A stretch of DNA of 64,000 nt from Weeksellaceae bacterium TAE3-ERU29 (GCA_019218445.1 JAHUUM010000008.1:25683-89682); one strand, 5' to 3'. Shown: positions 33,983 to 43,735, counted from the stretch's first letter. The notes: generated from the sequence alone by a model not told the origin. Made by a program: numbers and translations.

Positions 33983-36205
33983 ATGACTATTTTTGACTAC
34001 TTTCAACATATCACTTTAACGAATGACCAACGTAATGCAGTTGAGCAGTTCGCTTCTTTTTTAGAAAGCGATAAAAGGATTTTTATCCTTAAAGGATATG
34101 CAGGGAGTGGTAAAACAACCCTACTAAAAGGCTTTGTTCAGTATCTGGAAGCATTAGAAAAAAACAATTACCTAATGGCACCTACGGGAAGAGCAGCAAA
34201 AGTAATTAACCAAAAAACAAAGTTTAAAGCAACTACTATTCATAAAAGAATCTACAGCCTTGATGGTTTAGAAGAAATAGAAGAAAAAAATAATTCTGAT
34301 GAGGATAAAGATGTGTCTTTTATCTATCAATATAAACTCAGAAATGATAATGAGGCTCATCACTCTATTTTTATTGTAGATGAGGCTTCTATGATTTCTA
34401 ATGTGCTAAGTCAAGGAGAATTCTTCCGATTTGGAGATGGATATTTACTTGATGATTTAGTCAGTTATAGTCAAGTTGCAACCCCAAATGCAGAAAGTAA
34501 AATTATTTTTGTGGGAGATCCCGCTCAGTTACCACCTATCCGAATGAACTTTTCACCGGCTTTGGATGAAAAGTACTTAAAAGAGAAATACGACTTAGAT
34601 GCTGTTTCTGTAGAAATGAAAGAGGTAAAGCGTCAAGATACAAACAATGGAATATTACATTCTGCTACTAACCTAAGAAAATGCCTTACTTCCGGATATT
34701 TTAATGATTTTGACTTGAGAGCAAATAATAAAGATATTTTCAATCCCTCTTATGAGAATTTTATTGAAACGTACAAAGCACAAACTAAGAAAAAAATCAT
34801 TATTTGCTATCAAAATAAGACAGCTCTTGGTCTAAATAAAACCATTAGAGAAAATAAATTTGGGAAAGAGTTACCTATTCAGCCCTCTGACATTGTCATC
34901 ATAGGAAATAATAATTACAATCTTGATATAATGAACGGAGAGTTTGCTGTAGTTGTAGATGTTGACTCAAATACTGAAAAAAGAGAGATTAGTTATAATA
35001 AGAGAGGTGGGGGAAAAGAACGAGTAACTTTAGAGTGGAGAAAAATAACTCTCAAGATGCGTAGTGAAGACAACGGAATAAAGATAGTAGAAGGATTAAT
35101 GTTAGAAAACTATCTTTACGGAGATAATTATTTAACAAGAGAAGAACAAATCGCTCTTTATATAGATTTTAAGAATAGAAATCCTAAACTAAAACCTAAA
35201 ACAGAACCATTTAAAGAGTCCTTAAAGAGTGATAAATATTTTAATTGTATTCAATTAAAGTACGGATATGCCATTACTTGTCATAAGGCTCAAGGTGGAG
35301 AATGGGATAATGCTTTTGTTTTTTGGGATAAAGGCACAAAAAAAGGATTTAATTTTTGTGCATCAGAACAGACGATTGTTGGAAAAGACAATGCAGACTT
35401 TTACCGATGGGCTTATACTGCGGTTACGCGAGCATCAGAAAAACTATTTTGCATCAATCCACCTCATTTTTCTTCTCATTCTGAAATGAATTTTATTGAT
35501 ATACAAGTTCAAAAAGCTTTTGATAAATTGACAGGAACATCATCTCATTCCATTGAATTAGAATTAACGGAAGATATCAATAATGAACTTAAAAAGTTTC
35601 ATTTAGAGGATGCTCCCCTCCCTATTCAAGATCATTTTATTGAGCGTTGGTATCATTTAAGAAAGCATTATATAGATATTTTCAGCTGGGAAAGAGTCGG
35701 TTATGAAATCCGTTATTTATTCAAAAGAGGTGATGAAACAGCTTCTTTTAAATATTGGGTAAACGGAAAAAATGAATTTAAAAGTAATTTCCAAAAAATT
35801 CCAAAACAAACTTCTTCTGATGAGTTATTCAATACTATTTCAAAAATCCTTGAAAGTAGTGAGAAAATTGTCGTAAACCGAAATAATGCAGAAGGAATTT
35901 TAACCCAAGTAGCTTTCCATTTTGAAATAGAAGAAAACAGCCCTTTCTTAAATAATTTATATGATCATCTATCTGAAATCTTAAAAGAAAAAGGTATCTT
36001 TATAACAGATGTAACACATTTAGATTATAAAGAAAGATATACTTTTGAAAAGGGAAATACTTCTTGTGTTATTGATTTTGAATATAATGGAGGGGGATTT
36101 TTTGGAAGAGTATTACCTCTTGAAAAGAAATGCAATAATCAAGAAATATTAGACACTGTAAAACAGGCTATAAATCACATCAAATACCCAGAATATGTCA
36201 AATAA
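33983..36205 (+). CDS. SF1B helicase, RecD/Pif1-like, with C-terminal extension
   Basis: 740 aa. Helicase motifs in order: Q-motif-like TNDQRNAVEQF, motif I GYAGSGKTT (38-46), Ia APTGRAAKV, II FIVDEASMIS, III FVGDPAQLPP, V YAITCHKAQGGEW and VI WAYTAVTRAS. The set and order match RecD2/Pif1-type 5'-3' DNA helicases. The last about 220 residues (after about 520) match no known domain and may bind a partner or nucleic acid. Its own retron-like promoter lies just upstream and it overlaps the next gene by 11 bp, so the two products are probably a complex. Confidence 0.9.
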   Translation: MTIFDYFQHITLTNDQRNAVEQFASFLESDKRIFILKGYAGSGKTTLLKGFVQYLEALEKNNYLMAPTGRAAKVINQKTKFKATTIHKRIYSLDGLEEIEEKNNSDEDKDVSFIYQYKLRNDNEAHHSIFIVDEASMISNVLSQGEFFRFGDGYLLDDLVSYSQVATPNAESKIIFVGDPAQLPPIRMNFSPALDEKYLKEKYDLDAVSVEMKEVKRQDTNNGILHSATNLRKCLTSGYFNDFDLRANNKDIFNPSYENFIETYKAQTKKKIIICYQNKTALGLNKTIRENKFGKELPIQPSDIVIIGNNNYNLDIMNGEFAVVVDVDSNTEKREISYNKRGGGKERVTLEWRKITLKMRSEDNGIKIVEGLMLENYLYGDNYLTREEQIALYIDFKNRNPKLKPKTEPFKESLKSDKYFNCIQLKYGYAITCHKAQGGEWDNAFVFWDKGTKKGFNFCASEQTIVGKDNADFYRWAYTAVTRASEKLFCINPPHFSSHSEMNFIDIQVQKAFDKLTGTSSHSIELELTEDINNELKKFHLEDAPLPIQDHFIERWYHLRKHYIDIFSWERVGYEIRYLFKRGDETASFKYWVNGKNEFKSNFQKIPKQTSSDELFNTISKILESSEKIVVNRNNAEGILTQVAFHFEIEENSPFLNNLYDHLSEILKEKGIFITDVTHLDYKERYTFEKGNTSCVIDFEYNGGGFFGRVLPLEKKCNNQEILDTVKQAINHIKYPEYVK

Positions 36206-37700
36206 AGTTACAGAATTAAGGAAAGCAGGAAAACTAAGCGAAGCCCTAGAATTAGGTTTACAAAATTTAGAAGAAGCTCCCGAAAATATATGGAATAAAC
36301 GTGCTATTTCGTGGGTGTATTATGAGTTTTTAAAAAATAATAAAGAGGCTGAAAATTTTGATATATTCAAAGAGAACTTAATCAAAATAAAAGAGCTAAA
36401 CCTACCCAAAGATGAGAATATGTTATTTGACAACTGTGCTTGGCAAATAGGGAGTTTTGTCTTTGCGTTACAAAAAGAAAAACAAGTTGATTACTCCAAA
36501 ATAAATGAGATTTTTGAAATCATTAAAGATTTTCATTTTTCAAGACCTTCTGAAGGTTTTTCTTTCTTGTACAAGGCATTTCATAAAGCTTATAAAAACA
36601 AAGAAGAATACTTTACATTTGCCGATTGGTGGGATTTTAATAACTTTAGAGAAGAAGACTATCAAAAAGAAGAGATAAACGGGCGAAAAATAATGGCTGT
36701 TGCAGAACAAGCCTACGTTGCTTATGCTAAAAAACTATTAGAAGGAGAGGCTACTGATGCTTTTGGTATATTTAAAAAAGTAAACAAGGAAAAAGTAAAA
36801 GAATTTCTCCCTAAATTAGAGAAATTGAATGAGAGTCATCCGGAATACCAATATCCTCCCTATTATATTGCTAAATTGCTTTTAGAATTAGGAGACAAAG
36901 AAAATATTTTATCTGCATTTCTTCCTTTTGCTAAAAAGAAGAAAAATGATTTTTGGGTATGGGAATTATTAGCGGACGTCTATACTAACAAAGATATTCA
37001 ATTTGCTTGTTATTGCAAAGCTCTAAGTTTAAAAACACCTGAGGATTTTTTAGGTAAACTAAGACTTACCTTTGCAAAAGTTTTAACAAACAAACAGATG
37101 TATAATGAAGCTAAAACCGAAATAGAAAAAGTACGTCAAACGTATGAAAATAATGAATGGCGAGTTCCACCTCAAATAGCACAATGGCAAACAGAGGATT
37201 GGTATAAAACAGCTCAAGCAAAGCCAAATAATAGAGATTTATATTCTAAGCATAAAGAGATTGCAGAAGAACTTCTATTTCAAGATATTCCTGAGGAAGT
37301 TGTAGCTGTTGAATATGTAAATAAAGAAAAAAGTATTATTAATTTTATAAAAGATAAAAATAAACATGGTTTCTTTAAATATAAAAATCAAGTTACCCCA
37401 AAAGTAGGAGATATTTTAAAAGTTCGACTTAAAGGGAATGAAGAAAATAATTTTTATCAAGTTCAAACACTGAGAAAAGCAGACATTAACGAAACTTCAG
37501 AAGCTATCAAGAGCTTCGAAGGGAAACTAAAAATTATCCCTCAAGGTTTCGGCTTCATTGAAGATGTTTTTATAGACTCAGGAATCATAAATAGGTCTAA
37601 TCTATTAGATGGTAGTTTTTATAAAGGAAGAGCCATTCTTTCATTCAATAAAAAGAAAAAAGAATGGGGTTGGAAAGTTCTGAATGTAGAAACTGATTAA
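36195..37700 (+). CDS. TPR-like protein with C-terminal OB/cold-shock-like domains
   Basis: 501 aa. Residues 1-350 are helical repeats of TPR character (ELRKAGKLSEALELGLQNLEEAPENIW at the start, later PPYYIAKLLLELGDKENILSAF and YNEAKTEIEKVRQTYEN). Two small beta-barrel modules follow: about 375-430 (INFIKDKNKHGFFKY, VGDILKVRL) and about 443-501 (GKLKIIPQGFGFIEDVFI), which look like S1/cold-shock folds. I recall similar modules described from the so-called TOTE conflict systems, but could not check. Likely nucleic-acid-binding partner of the helicase. It ends 15 bp from the convergent acyltransferase gene. Confidence 0.68.
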   Translation: MSNKVTELRKAGKLSEALELGLQNLEEAPENIWNKRAISWVYYEFLKNNKEAENFDIFKENLIKIKELNLPKDENMLFDNCAWQIGSFVFALQKEKQVDYSKINEIFEIIKDFHFSRPSEGFSFLYKAFHKAYKNKEEYFTFADWWDFNNFREEDYQKEEINGRKIMAVAEQAYVAYAKKLLEGEATDAFGIFKKVNKEKVKEFLPKLEKLNESHPEYQYPPYYIAKLLLELGDKENILSAFLPFAKKKKNDFWVWELLADVYTNKDIQFACYCKALSLKTPEDFLGKLRLTFAKVLTNKQMYNEAKTEIEKVRQTYENNEWRVPPQIAQWQTEDWYKTAQAKPNNRDLYSKHKEIAEELLFQDIPEEVVAVEYVNKEKSIINFIKDKNKHGFFKYKNQVTPKVGDILKVRLKGNEENNFYQVQTLRKADINETSEAIKSFEGKLKIIPQGFGFIEDVFIDSGIINRSNLLDGSFYKGRAILSFNKKKKEWGWKVLNVETD

Positions 37701-37715
37701 ACAAAAACTCCCTCA

Positions 37716-39518
37716 TTATGAATTCTGTTCCTGTTCCAGTTGCTCTTGTAGTTCCTCTAAAACAGGCTTTAATGTACTTTCAGGGATTTCTGAAATTCTG
37801 ATATACATAAGTCCGTCAATAGCGTCATTAAATTTAGGGTCTACATTAAAGGCAATTACTTTAGCATTCTGTTTTATATATTTTTTGATTAAAACAGGAA
37901 GTCTTAGAGAATTTGGTTCTAATTCATCTATTAATTTGTCAAATTTATTTAAATCAGCTTTTGCTTCATCAAAAATAAAATCTTTATCTTGGTCTTTTAT
38001 TTTTGGTTTAAACTCCTTTTTAGGTCTTACGTATTGGGCTACATAAGCATCATAAAAATGAGATTGCATAAACTCAATCATTAAAGCTTTAGAAAAACCT
38101 GAAAACTTATTACTGATACTTACTCCACCCATAATGAATTTATGTTCAGGGTTTCGTAAGGCCACATGAATAATCCCTCGCCAAAGCAGGAATAAAGGCA
38201 TTGGCTTTTGTTGATATTCGGGTGTAACAAAAGCACGTCCCATTTCTATACATTTTCCTAAGAAAGGCTGAATTTCCGGTTCAAAATTGAAAAGTTCATT
38301 AATATAAAAACCTTTCATCCCATAATTTTTATAAATTTCACTTCCTAATCCCATACGATAAGCACCGGCGATTTTATTTTCTTCGGAATCCCATAAAATC
38401 AGATGTCTGTAATGTTTATCAAACCTATCGGTATCGATTTCATTATTCGTTCCTTCTCCCACTTGCCTAAAAGTAACTTCTCGTAGTCTTCCTATCTCTC
38501 TCATAATTTTAGGAATACTTTTATAATCAGAGAAAAAGCATTCATATCTTTTATTACTAAATAATAAAGCATCTGTGTTTCTAAGAGTTTCTATATCTCT
38601 TAAAATATCTTCTAAAGGAGTTTCTTTAATAATATTTTTTACCTTTTTTGGTTTAGAGGGAATAGAATCTTTTATAACTTGAGCAATCTTTTTTTTAGGT
38701 TCAAAAACAGAAGAAAGGACATAAGTTTTTTTGTATAAGAAATGAGTAAACTCTTCCACATTTTCAAACTCTTCTTGTTGTTTTACGGTTATTGGCCGTC
38801 CAACTCTTATTTGAATAGGCTTTAGTCTTGTTCTTAACAACTCTCCCGGAAGCATAGCTGTTTGTAAATCAGGATGAATTTTATTTAATTTATAAAATCT
38901 TTGGCTGTTCCTTGCTTTAAAATACATAGGGATTACAGGAACTTTAGCTTTCTTTATAAGTTTCATCACCGGTTTTTGCCAAGGTTTATCTACCACCTCG
39001 CCGGCATTATTTTTATATGAAACTTCGCCGGCAGGGAAAACTCCTAAAGCATGACCTTCCTCCAAGTGTTTTAGAGCATTTTTCATCCCTTGAATACTGT
39101 TTTTTATATCTTTTCTTGTTTCAAAAGGGTTTACCGGGAAAATTTTTGGTTTAAGAGGCTCTATTCTGTTTAGCAAAAAATTGGCAATAATCTTAAAATC
39201 GGGTCTTATTTCTGATAAAACTTTGAGCATTATAATTCCGTCTAATCCTCCGAGGGGGTGATTAGATACTAAAATAAACGGTCCTTCTTTTGGGATTCTT
39301 GCTAAATCTTCTTCTTGTATTTTATAAGAGACTGCCAAGTCCTTTAATAAATACTTTTCAAACTCGGGACTTTCTAAATGTTTATGAGCTTCATAGAGTT
39401 TATTTAAATGGTTGAACTTTAAAAATCTATGTACAGAATAAGCGATAGGCCTCCCTAAAGGGCCTAATTTTTTAAGCACTGTAAGATTAAATATATCTTT
39501 AACTGTAATTAAACTCAT
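37716..39518 (-). CDS. Bifunctional acyltransferase (PlsC-type plus GNAT), OlsF-like
   Basis: 600 aa. N-terminal O-acyltransferase of the PlsC type (about 60-270): ILVSNHPLGGLDG replaces the usual HxxxxD box with NHPLGGLDG, and FPAGEVSY is the second box. The C-terminal half (about 310-500) is a GNAT/hemolysin-like N-acyltransferase (LREVTFRQVGEG, EMGRAFVTPEYQ). This fusion matches OlsF-type enzymes that make ornithine or glycine lipids in Flavobacterium and Serratia. The amino acid used is not predictable. It overlaps the aspartate kinase gene by 4 bp. Confidence 0.8.
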   Translation of the reverse strand: MSLITVKDIFNLTVLKKLGPLGRPIAYSVHRFLKFNHLNKLYEAHKHLESPEFEKYLLKDLAVSYKIQEEDLARIPKEGPFILVSNHPLGGLDGIIMLKVLSEIRPDFKIIANFLLNRIEPLKPKIFPVNPFETRKDIKNSIQGMKNALKHLEEGHALGVFPAGEVSYKNNAGEVVDKPWQKPVMKLIKKAKVPVIPMYFKARNSQRFYKLNKIHPDLQTAMLPGELLRTRLKPIQIRVGRPITVKQQEEFENVEEFTHFLYKKTYVLSSVFEPKKKIAQVIKDSIPSKPKKVKNIIKETPLEDILRDIETLRNTDALLFSNKRYECFFSDYKSIPKIMREIGRLREVTFRQVGEGTNNEIDTDRFDKHYRHLILWDSEENKIAGAYRMGLGSEIYKNYGMKGFYINELFNFEPEIQPFLGKCIEMGRAFVTPEYQQKPMPLFLLWRGIIHVALRNPEHKFIMGGVSISNKFSGFSKALMIEFMQSHFYDAYVAQYVRPKKEFKPKIKDQDKDFIFDEAKADLNKFDKLIDELEPNSLRLPVLIKKYIKQNAKVIAFNVDPKFNDAIDGLMYIRISEIPESTLKPVLEELQEQLEQEQNS

Positions 39519-40765
39519 TTTGTATCTTTTACAACCAACTGTAACGTGTTAATTCCGGTTTGTCTTATAATTGCTTTATCATGATTTGGTACAACCAACT
39601 CGCTGTCTTTTTCTGCGTGTCTTATGGTGTACAGAGAGCAATTTGTTGTTAAATTTACTTTGTATTTTTTATCCAAAGATTCGATTAAATCATTTAATTT
39701 ATCGTATTTATCTTCTATACACAAATATAAACTTATTGCAGAAATCTGAATTAAATTTACTTTAATTTTATTATCAGATAATATTTCGTAAACATCTCTT
39801 ATAATATCCTCATCTATAAAAGAAAAGCTCTTGCTGGATATTGCCAGTGTAGATTGATTTTTCTTTACAATAAAACAAGGAGTAAGCGGTGAGAGTTTTT
39901 CGCCTTTTTTAATAACTGTTCCTTCCAAAGACGGGTCTTCAAAACATTTTACATACAACGGAATGTTTTTGCTTTCCAATGGTTGTAAGGTTTTTGGGTG
40001 AATAACAGACGCTCCGTAATATGCCAACTCAATCGCCTCTTCGTAAGAAATTTGTCTTAAAATTACGGTATCGGAAAATTCGCGAGGGTCTGCATTTAAA
40101 ACTCCTTTTACATCTTTCCAAATGGTTAAACTTTCGGCATTTAAACAATAAGCGATGATTGCTCCTGTATAATCTGAACCTTCTCTCCCTAAAGTGGTTG
40201 TAAAGTTATTCTCATCTGAACCGATAAATCCCTGAGTAATATATAATTTATCAGGATTTAATGGTTTAAAATTCTCTTCTGTTTTTTTCCAATCCACTTT
40301 TCCTTCTCGGTAAAAACTATTGGTTTTAATGTATTCTCTTGCATCAATCCATTCGTTGCCAATGCCTTTAAAGTTTAAGTAAGCACTTATAATTTTGGTA
40401 GAAAGTAATTCTCCCAAACTGATTACTTGGTCATAAATAAAGTCATATTTAGGCGATTTATTTAAACTCAAAAAAGTTTTTACTTCGGCAATTAGTTTTA
40501 TGATGTCCTCAAAAACAGGGTGAATCTCAGGAATTAATTCCCGAGCAATATTAATATGGAAAAGCTCTAATTGATTTAATAATGAAAGATAATCTCCTTT
40601 ATTTATATAGGCTTTTACTACATCTTCCAATGCATTTGTGGTTTTTCCCATAGCCGAAACTACAAGAAAACATTGATTGTATCCTGTGGCATTTAGAACT
40701 TTTTCTACGTTCTTTACATTAGCTGCATCTCTTACAGACGCTCCTCCGAATTTAAAGATTTTCAT
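39515..40765 (-). CDS. Aspartate kinase
   Basis: 416 aa monofunctional enzyme. KFGGASVRDA at the N-terminus, the FTTLGREGSDYTGAI motif (about residues 188-202), WKDVKGVLNADPR (about 216-228) and two C-terminal ACT-like domains (about 295-400) that normally sense lysine or threonine. First step of the lysine, methionine and threonine pathways. No fused homoserine dehydrogenase. The stop-start overlap with the downstream acyltransferase gives translational coupling, an odd pairing of amino acid and lipid metabolism. Confidence 0.93.
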   Translation of the reverse strand: MKIFKFGGASVRDAANVKNVEKVLNATGYNQCFLVVSAMGKTTNALEDVVKAYINKGDYLSLLNQLELFHINIARELIPEIHPVFEDIIKLIAEVKTFLSLNKSPKYDFIYDQVISLGELLSTKIISAYLNFKGIGNEWIDAREYIKTNSFYREGKVDWKKTEENFKPLNPDKLYITQGFIGSDENNFTTTLGREGSDYTGAIIAYCLNAESLTIWKDVKGVLNADPREFSDTVILRQISYEEAIELAYYGASVIHPKTLQPLESKNIPLYVKCFEDPSLEGTVIKKGEKLSPLTPCFIVKKNQSTLAISSKSFSFIDEDIIRDVYEILSDNKIKVNLIQISAISLYLCIEDKYDKLNDLIESLDKKYKVNLTTNCSLYTIRHAEKDSELVVPNHDKAIIRQTGINTLQLVVKDTK

Positions 40766-40869
40766 AATTAACCAAAAATGTAATGTACAAATATATAAAA
40801 CTTATTTATATCGTTTTTGAATAATTTTGTTTATAGTTTTTCTATTTTTGATTTAAAAGAGTTTATTTT

Positions 40870-41847
40870 TTATTCAATTTTATTCCAATCTTGGTTATCT
40901 CTAATCTCAAATAATTTATCATAAAGTAGTATCAAACCATATGTACCCCGAAGTCCATAATCATCTATTTTTTTGATTTTCCCATTGTCGTACGTAATGG
41001 TTAAATGAGCTGTTGCGTGGTCAGTTGCAGATATGGCATAATTATCATCTAATTTAGGGAAATCTATATAATTTAAAATTTCTGTTAGTTCTTTCCAATT
41101 CTTTTGTTTTAATTGTGTGGTAAATGTTCCTTCCCCTTCTTCATTGTAATCTTCTAAAAAATCATGTTTTCCAAAATTGTATGCTTTGGCAAAGAAAGTA
41201 GATTTTCCTTTTTCTTTTAATTCTAACGTAAAAATGGGACAAGTACCAAAACAAGGCCCTGTTTCCAATTCAATTTTTTCTATTTTGTGCTGAGTGGGAG
41301 AGGAGTTATATTCTATAACCCCCCCGAATTTATATACTAAATTAGAACGAACAATCTCAGGAGTATTTTTTTCATAAAAAGAATAAAGTGGCGTGTAAAA
41401 TAAATCAATATTTCCTTTTTCTTTATTTACTGAAACAAATGTACATTCGTAACTGTATTCTTTTAATAAAGGTTTAATATCCATAGAATCATTAGGATAA
41501 TTTAAAATCACAAAAACTTCTGAAAAATCTGAAATTCTACCTGTAACCAGAAGGTCAGTCAATCCATTTTTATCAAAATCGTACTTATAAAATGTCTTGC
41601 TAATTCCTAATGAATCTGCAATTCTTTTGCAAGAAGAATCGTCATTATAGCTTTTATATATCTTAAATTCATCATAGTATTCTCCAAAAGTATGAATAAT
41701 TTCCTCTGCATCTTTCACTGTCGAAATACTGTCTATTTTTGTCAGTTGTATTGGTGTGTTTATAATTGATTTTTCTTCAGGAACATTTTCTTTTTTGCTG
41801 CAACTAAAGAATATTATACTCGATAAAATGGATTTAATTATTTTCAT
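40870..41847 (-). CDS. Lipoprotein with C-terminal DUF6438 domain
   Basis: 325 aa. Signal-like MKIIKSILSSIIFFSCSKKE with lipobox FFSC. The N-terminal half (about 40-180) resembles an FG-GAP/VCBS-type segment (YKYDFDKNGLTDLLVTG). The C-terminal half (about 190-320) carries IELETGPCFGTCPIFTLEL and DDYGLRGTYGLILLYDKL, the DUF6438 signature with the paired Cys. Function unknown; outer-membrane or periplasmic lipoprotein. Confidence 0.75.
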   Translation of the reverse strand: MKIIKSILSSIIFFSCSKKENVPEEKSIINTPIQLTKIDSISTVKDAEEIIHTFGEYYDEFKIYKSYNDDSSCKRIADSLGISKTFYKYDFDKNGLTDLLVTGRISDFSEVFVILNYPNDSMDIKPLLKEYSYECTFVSVNKEKGNIDLFYTPLYSFYEKNTPEIVRSNLVYKFGGVIEYNSSPTQHKIEKIELETGPCFGTCPIFTLELKEKGKSTFFAKAYNFGKHDFLEDYNEEGEGTFTTQLKQKNWKELTEILNYIDFPKLDDNYAISATDHATAHLTITYDNGKIKKIDDYGLRGTYGLILLYDKLFEIRDNQDWNKIE

Positions 41848-41888
41848 TGGAAATTAGATTTAATTACATTTGTCAAAAATAAGTTATT

Positions 41889-42062
41889 ATGTTTGTAACT
41901 ACCAAACAAAAAATTATTGCATTTGTTATGGTAATCATAACCGGATTAGTTTTAAGCGGAATTTTATATTATATTTTTGATATAAATCTTATAAAACCAA
42001 TTCTATTAGGCTCAATATTCTCTGTAATTATAACTATGAACCTGAAAAAAACTAAGCAATAA
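41889..42062 (+). CDS. Small two-TM membrane protein (57 aa)
   Basis: A 58-codon frame encodes MFVTTKQKIIAFVMVIITGL followed by VLSGILYYIF, a short DINLIKP turn, a second helix (ILLGSIFSVIITMNL) and a basic tail (KKTKQ). Two membrane helices with Lys-rich ends are typical of small inner-membrane proteins. A TAnnTTTG box (TACATTTG, 41865-41872) sits 17 bp before the ATG. No family recognised. Confidence 0.6.
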   Translation: MFVTTKQKIIAFVMVIITGLVLSGILYYIFDINLIKPILLGSIFSVIITMNLKKTKQ

Positions 42063-42089
42063 CATTGTACTAATAATGAAAAACTACCA

Positions 42090-42166
42090 TGTCACTCTGA
42101 ACTTGTTTCAGAGTCTCATAATAAATACATGAGATGCTGAAATAAATTCAGCATGACACGCATAGA
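42090..42166. repeat. Dispersed palindromic repeat pair
   Basis: Two imperfect palindromes: GTCACTCTGAACTTGTTTCA and its partner ending GAGTCTCAT (42092-42120), then GAGATGCTGAAATAAATTCA continuing to GACAC (42130-42162). Inverted near-copies recur at 63734-63762 and 63952-63984. They lie in a 124-bp gap between convergent genes and may act as terminators. Confidence 0.7.
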
Positions 42167-42186
42167 TATTATTCATTGAATACAAA

Positions 42187-42699
42187 TTATTTATACCAAC
42201 CGCTGTATTTTACATAACTTTCGGCAATTCGTTCAATTTCTTCTTCTCTTAATTCTTTGGAAACTTCTTTAATCTTTTTTGCGGGAATTCCTGCCCATAA
42301 TTCTCCCGATTTTACGTGAGTTCCTTTTGTGAGTACAGCTCCTGCTGCTATAATTGAATGAGATTCTACCACGCAATCGTCCATCACGATAGCACCCATT
42401 CCTACCAAAACATTATCTTTTATTGTGCAACCGTGTACAATCGCATTATGTCCCACAGATACGTTATTTCCTAATTTTGTAGGTGATTTTTCATACGTAC
42501 AATGTACCATTGCATTATCCTGAATGTTTACTTTGTCACCCAATTCTATGGAGTTTACATCACCTCGCAAAACAGCATTGTACCAAATACTGCAATCTTT
42601 GCCTGTTGTTACATCTCCTATAATCACTGCAGTTTCAGCGATAAAAGTATTTTCTCCGATATTTGGATTGATTCCGTTTAGTTCTCTTATAATTGACAT
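42187..42699 (-). CDS. Gamma-class carbonic anhydrase-like hexapeptide protein
   Basis: 170 aa. Left-handed beta-helix from hexapeptide repeats (VIIGDVTTGKDCSIWYNAVLRGDV, VNIQDNAMVHC, NNVSVGHNAIVHGC). The three zinc-ligand histidines are present in the expected places (MVHCTY, VGHNA and IVHG). Matches the YrdA/PaaY gamma-CA branch, so a zinc site is likely though activity varies among members. Divergent from the Nfu gene. Confidence 0.88.
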   Translation of the reverse strand: MSIIRELNGINPNIGENTFIAETAVIIGDVTTGKDCSIWYNAVLRGDVNSIELGDKVNIQDNAMVHCTYEKSPTKLGNNVSVGHNAIVHGCTIKDNVLVGMGAIVMDDCVVESHSIIAAGAVLTKGTHVKSGELWAGIPAKKIKEVSKELREEEIERIAESYVKYSGWYK

Positions 42700-42735
42700 A
42701 TATTAGTTTTTGGTTTAAGTTAAACATTTTAATCT

Positions 42736-42743
42736 TAACTTTG
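42736..42743 (+). promoter_or_regulatory. Promoter -7 box for the Nfu gene
   Basis: TAACTTTG matches TAnnTTTG and lies 24 bp before the ATG at 42768. It falls inside the longer reading frame that begins at 42693, which supports the later start. Confidence 0.55.
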
Positions 42744-42767
42744 CACCCAAAGATAGAAAATAATTGT

Positions 42768-43646
42768 ATGAGAGTTTATATAGAACAAACAACCCAGAAG
42801 AGTATAATGAAGTTTGTTTGTGATGAAATTTTAACTTCCGGAAGTTATGAATTAGATGCAAATAGTGATTTATCTAAATCTCCTATGGCAAGACATCTTC
42901 TTCAGTTTCCTTTTGTTACAAAAATATTTATAACAGCGAATTTTGTGGCAATTCAGAAAACTGATGTGGTGGAATGGGAAGATATTGCTCAGGAATTAAA
43001 AGAATTAATAAATGAGCATTTAGAGAATAACACAATTATTCAAGAAGAGAAAAAGAAAGAGCCTTATACACTTTATGCTGAGATGACACCAAATCCAAAT
43101 GTAATGAAGTTTGTTGCAAATCAATTTATTACAGGTGTTATTGTTGAGGTTAAGAGTAAAGAAGAAGCTAAAAAAGTTCCAATTGCATTAGCTTTATTCA
43201 ATAACTTTCCGTTTATAAAAGAAGTCTTTTTACAAGATAATTATTTGTCTGTAATGGCAGAAAATGGAGTAAATTGGCAAATGGAAGCTTTAGAAATAAG
43301 ACAATTTCTATTAGAATACTTGCAGAGCGGAGAAACAATAGTAGAAGATGATTTTGTTCAACCAAAATCTGATATAGAGCAGCAATTAGAAAATAAAGTT
43401 TATACCTCGGTAGAAAAAGAAATTCAAAAGATTTTAGATGAGTATATAAAACCTGCCGTAGCCAATGACGGTGGAAATATAGCTTTAATAGAATTTGATG
43501 AGCAAACAAAAACTGCAAGAATGCTTTTACAAGGAGCATGTAGTGGCTGTCCCAGCTCAACTATGACGTTAAAGAATGGAATAGAAGCCATGTTAAAAGA
43601 AATGTTGCCTAATGTAGTAGAAAATGTAGAGGCAATTAACGGCTAA
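42768..43646 (+). CDS. Nfu-type Fe-S scaffold with two N-terminal domains
   Basis: 292 aa. Two tandem Nfu N-terminal domains (about 1-85, starting MRVYIEQTTQKSIMKFV, and about 100-185, starting YAEMTPNPNVMKFV), then the NifU C-terminal domain (about 218-290) with the cluster-binding CSGCPSS motif in GACSGCPSSTMTLKNG. It delivers Fe-S clusters to target proteins. The start is set at 42768 because the longer frame back to 42693 runs through the promoter box and adds no conserved sequence. Confidence 0.9.
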   Translation: MRVYIEQTTQKSIMKFVCDEILTSGSYELDANSDLSKSPMARHLLQFPFVTKIFITANFVAIQKTDVVEWEDIAQELKELINEHLENNTIIQEEKKKEPYTLYAEMTPNPNVMKFVANQFITGVIVEVKSKEEAKKVPIALALFNNFPFIKEVFLQDNYLSVMAENGVNWQMEALEIRQFLLEYLQSGETIVEDDFVQPKSDIEQQLENKVYTSVEKEIQKILDEYIKPAVANDGGNIALIEFDEQTKTARMLLQGACSGCPSSTMTLKNGIEAMLKEMLPNVVENVEAING

Positions 43647-43735
43647 AACTAAGTAGATTAAAGCAGGAGTTGTTTTTTGTATATAGAGATAAAAAAGTAT
43701 TACAAATAAGATAATTAAAGCTTTTTAAAATTAAT

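Noticed and set aside
36195..37700. Naming the helicase/TPR pair a TOTE system
   Set aside because: The resemblance of the OB modules is from memory only, and no other TOTE component is present, so it is kept as a hint in the findings.
42693..43646. Longer Nfu frame starting at 42693
   Set aside because: It reads through a TAnnTTTG promoter box, and its first 25 residues are unlike the Nfu N-domain, which begins cleanly at 42768.
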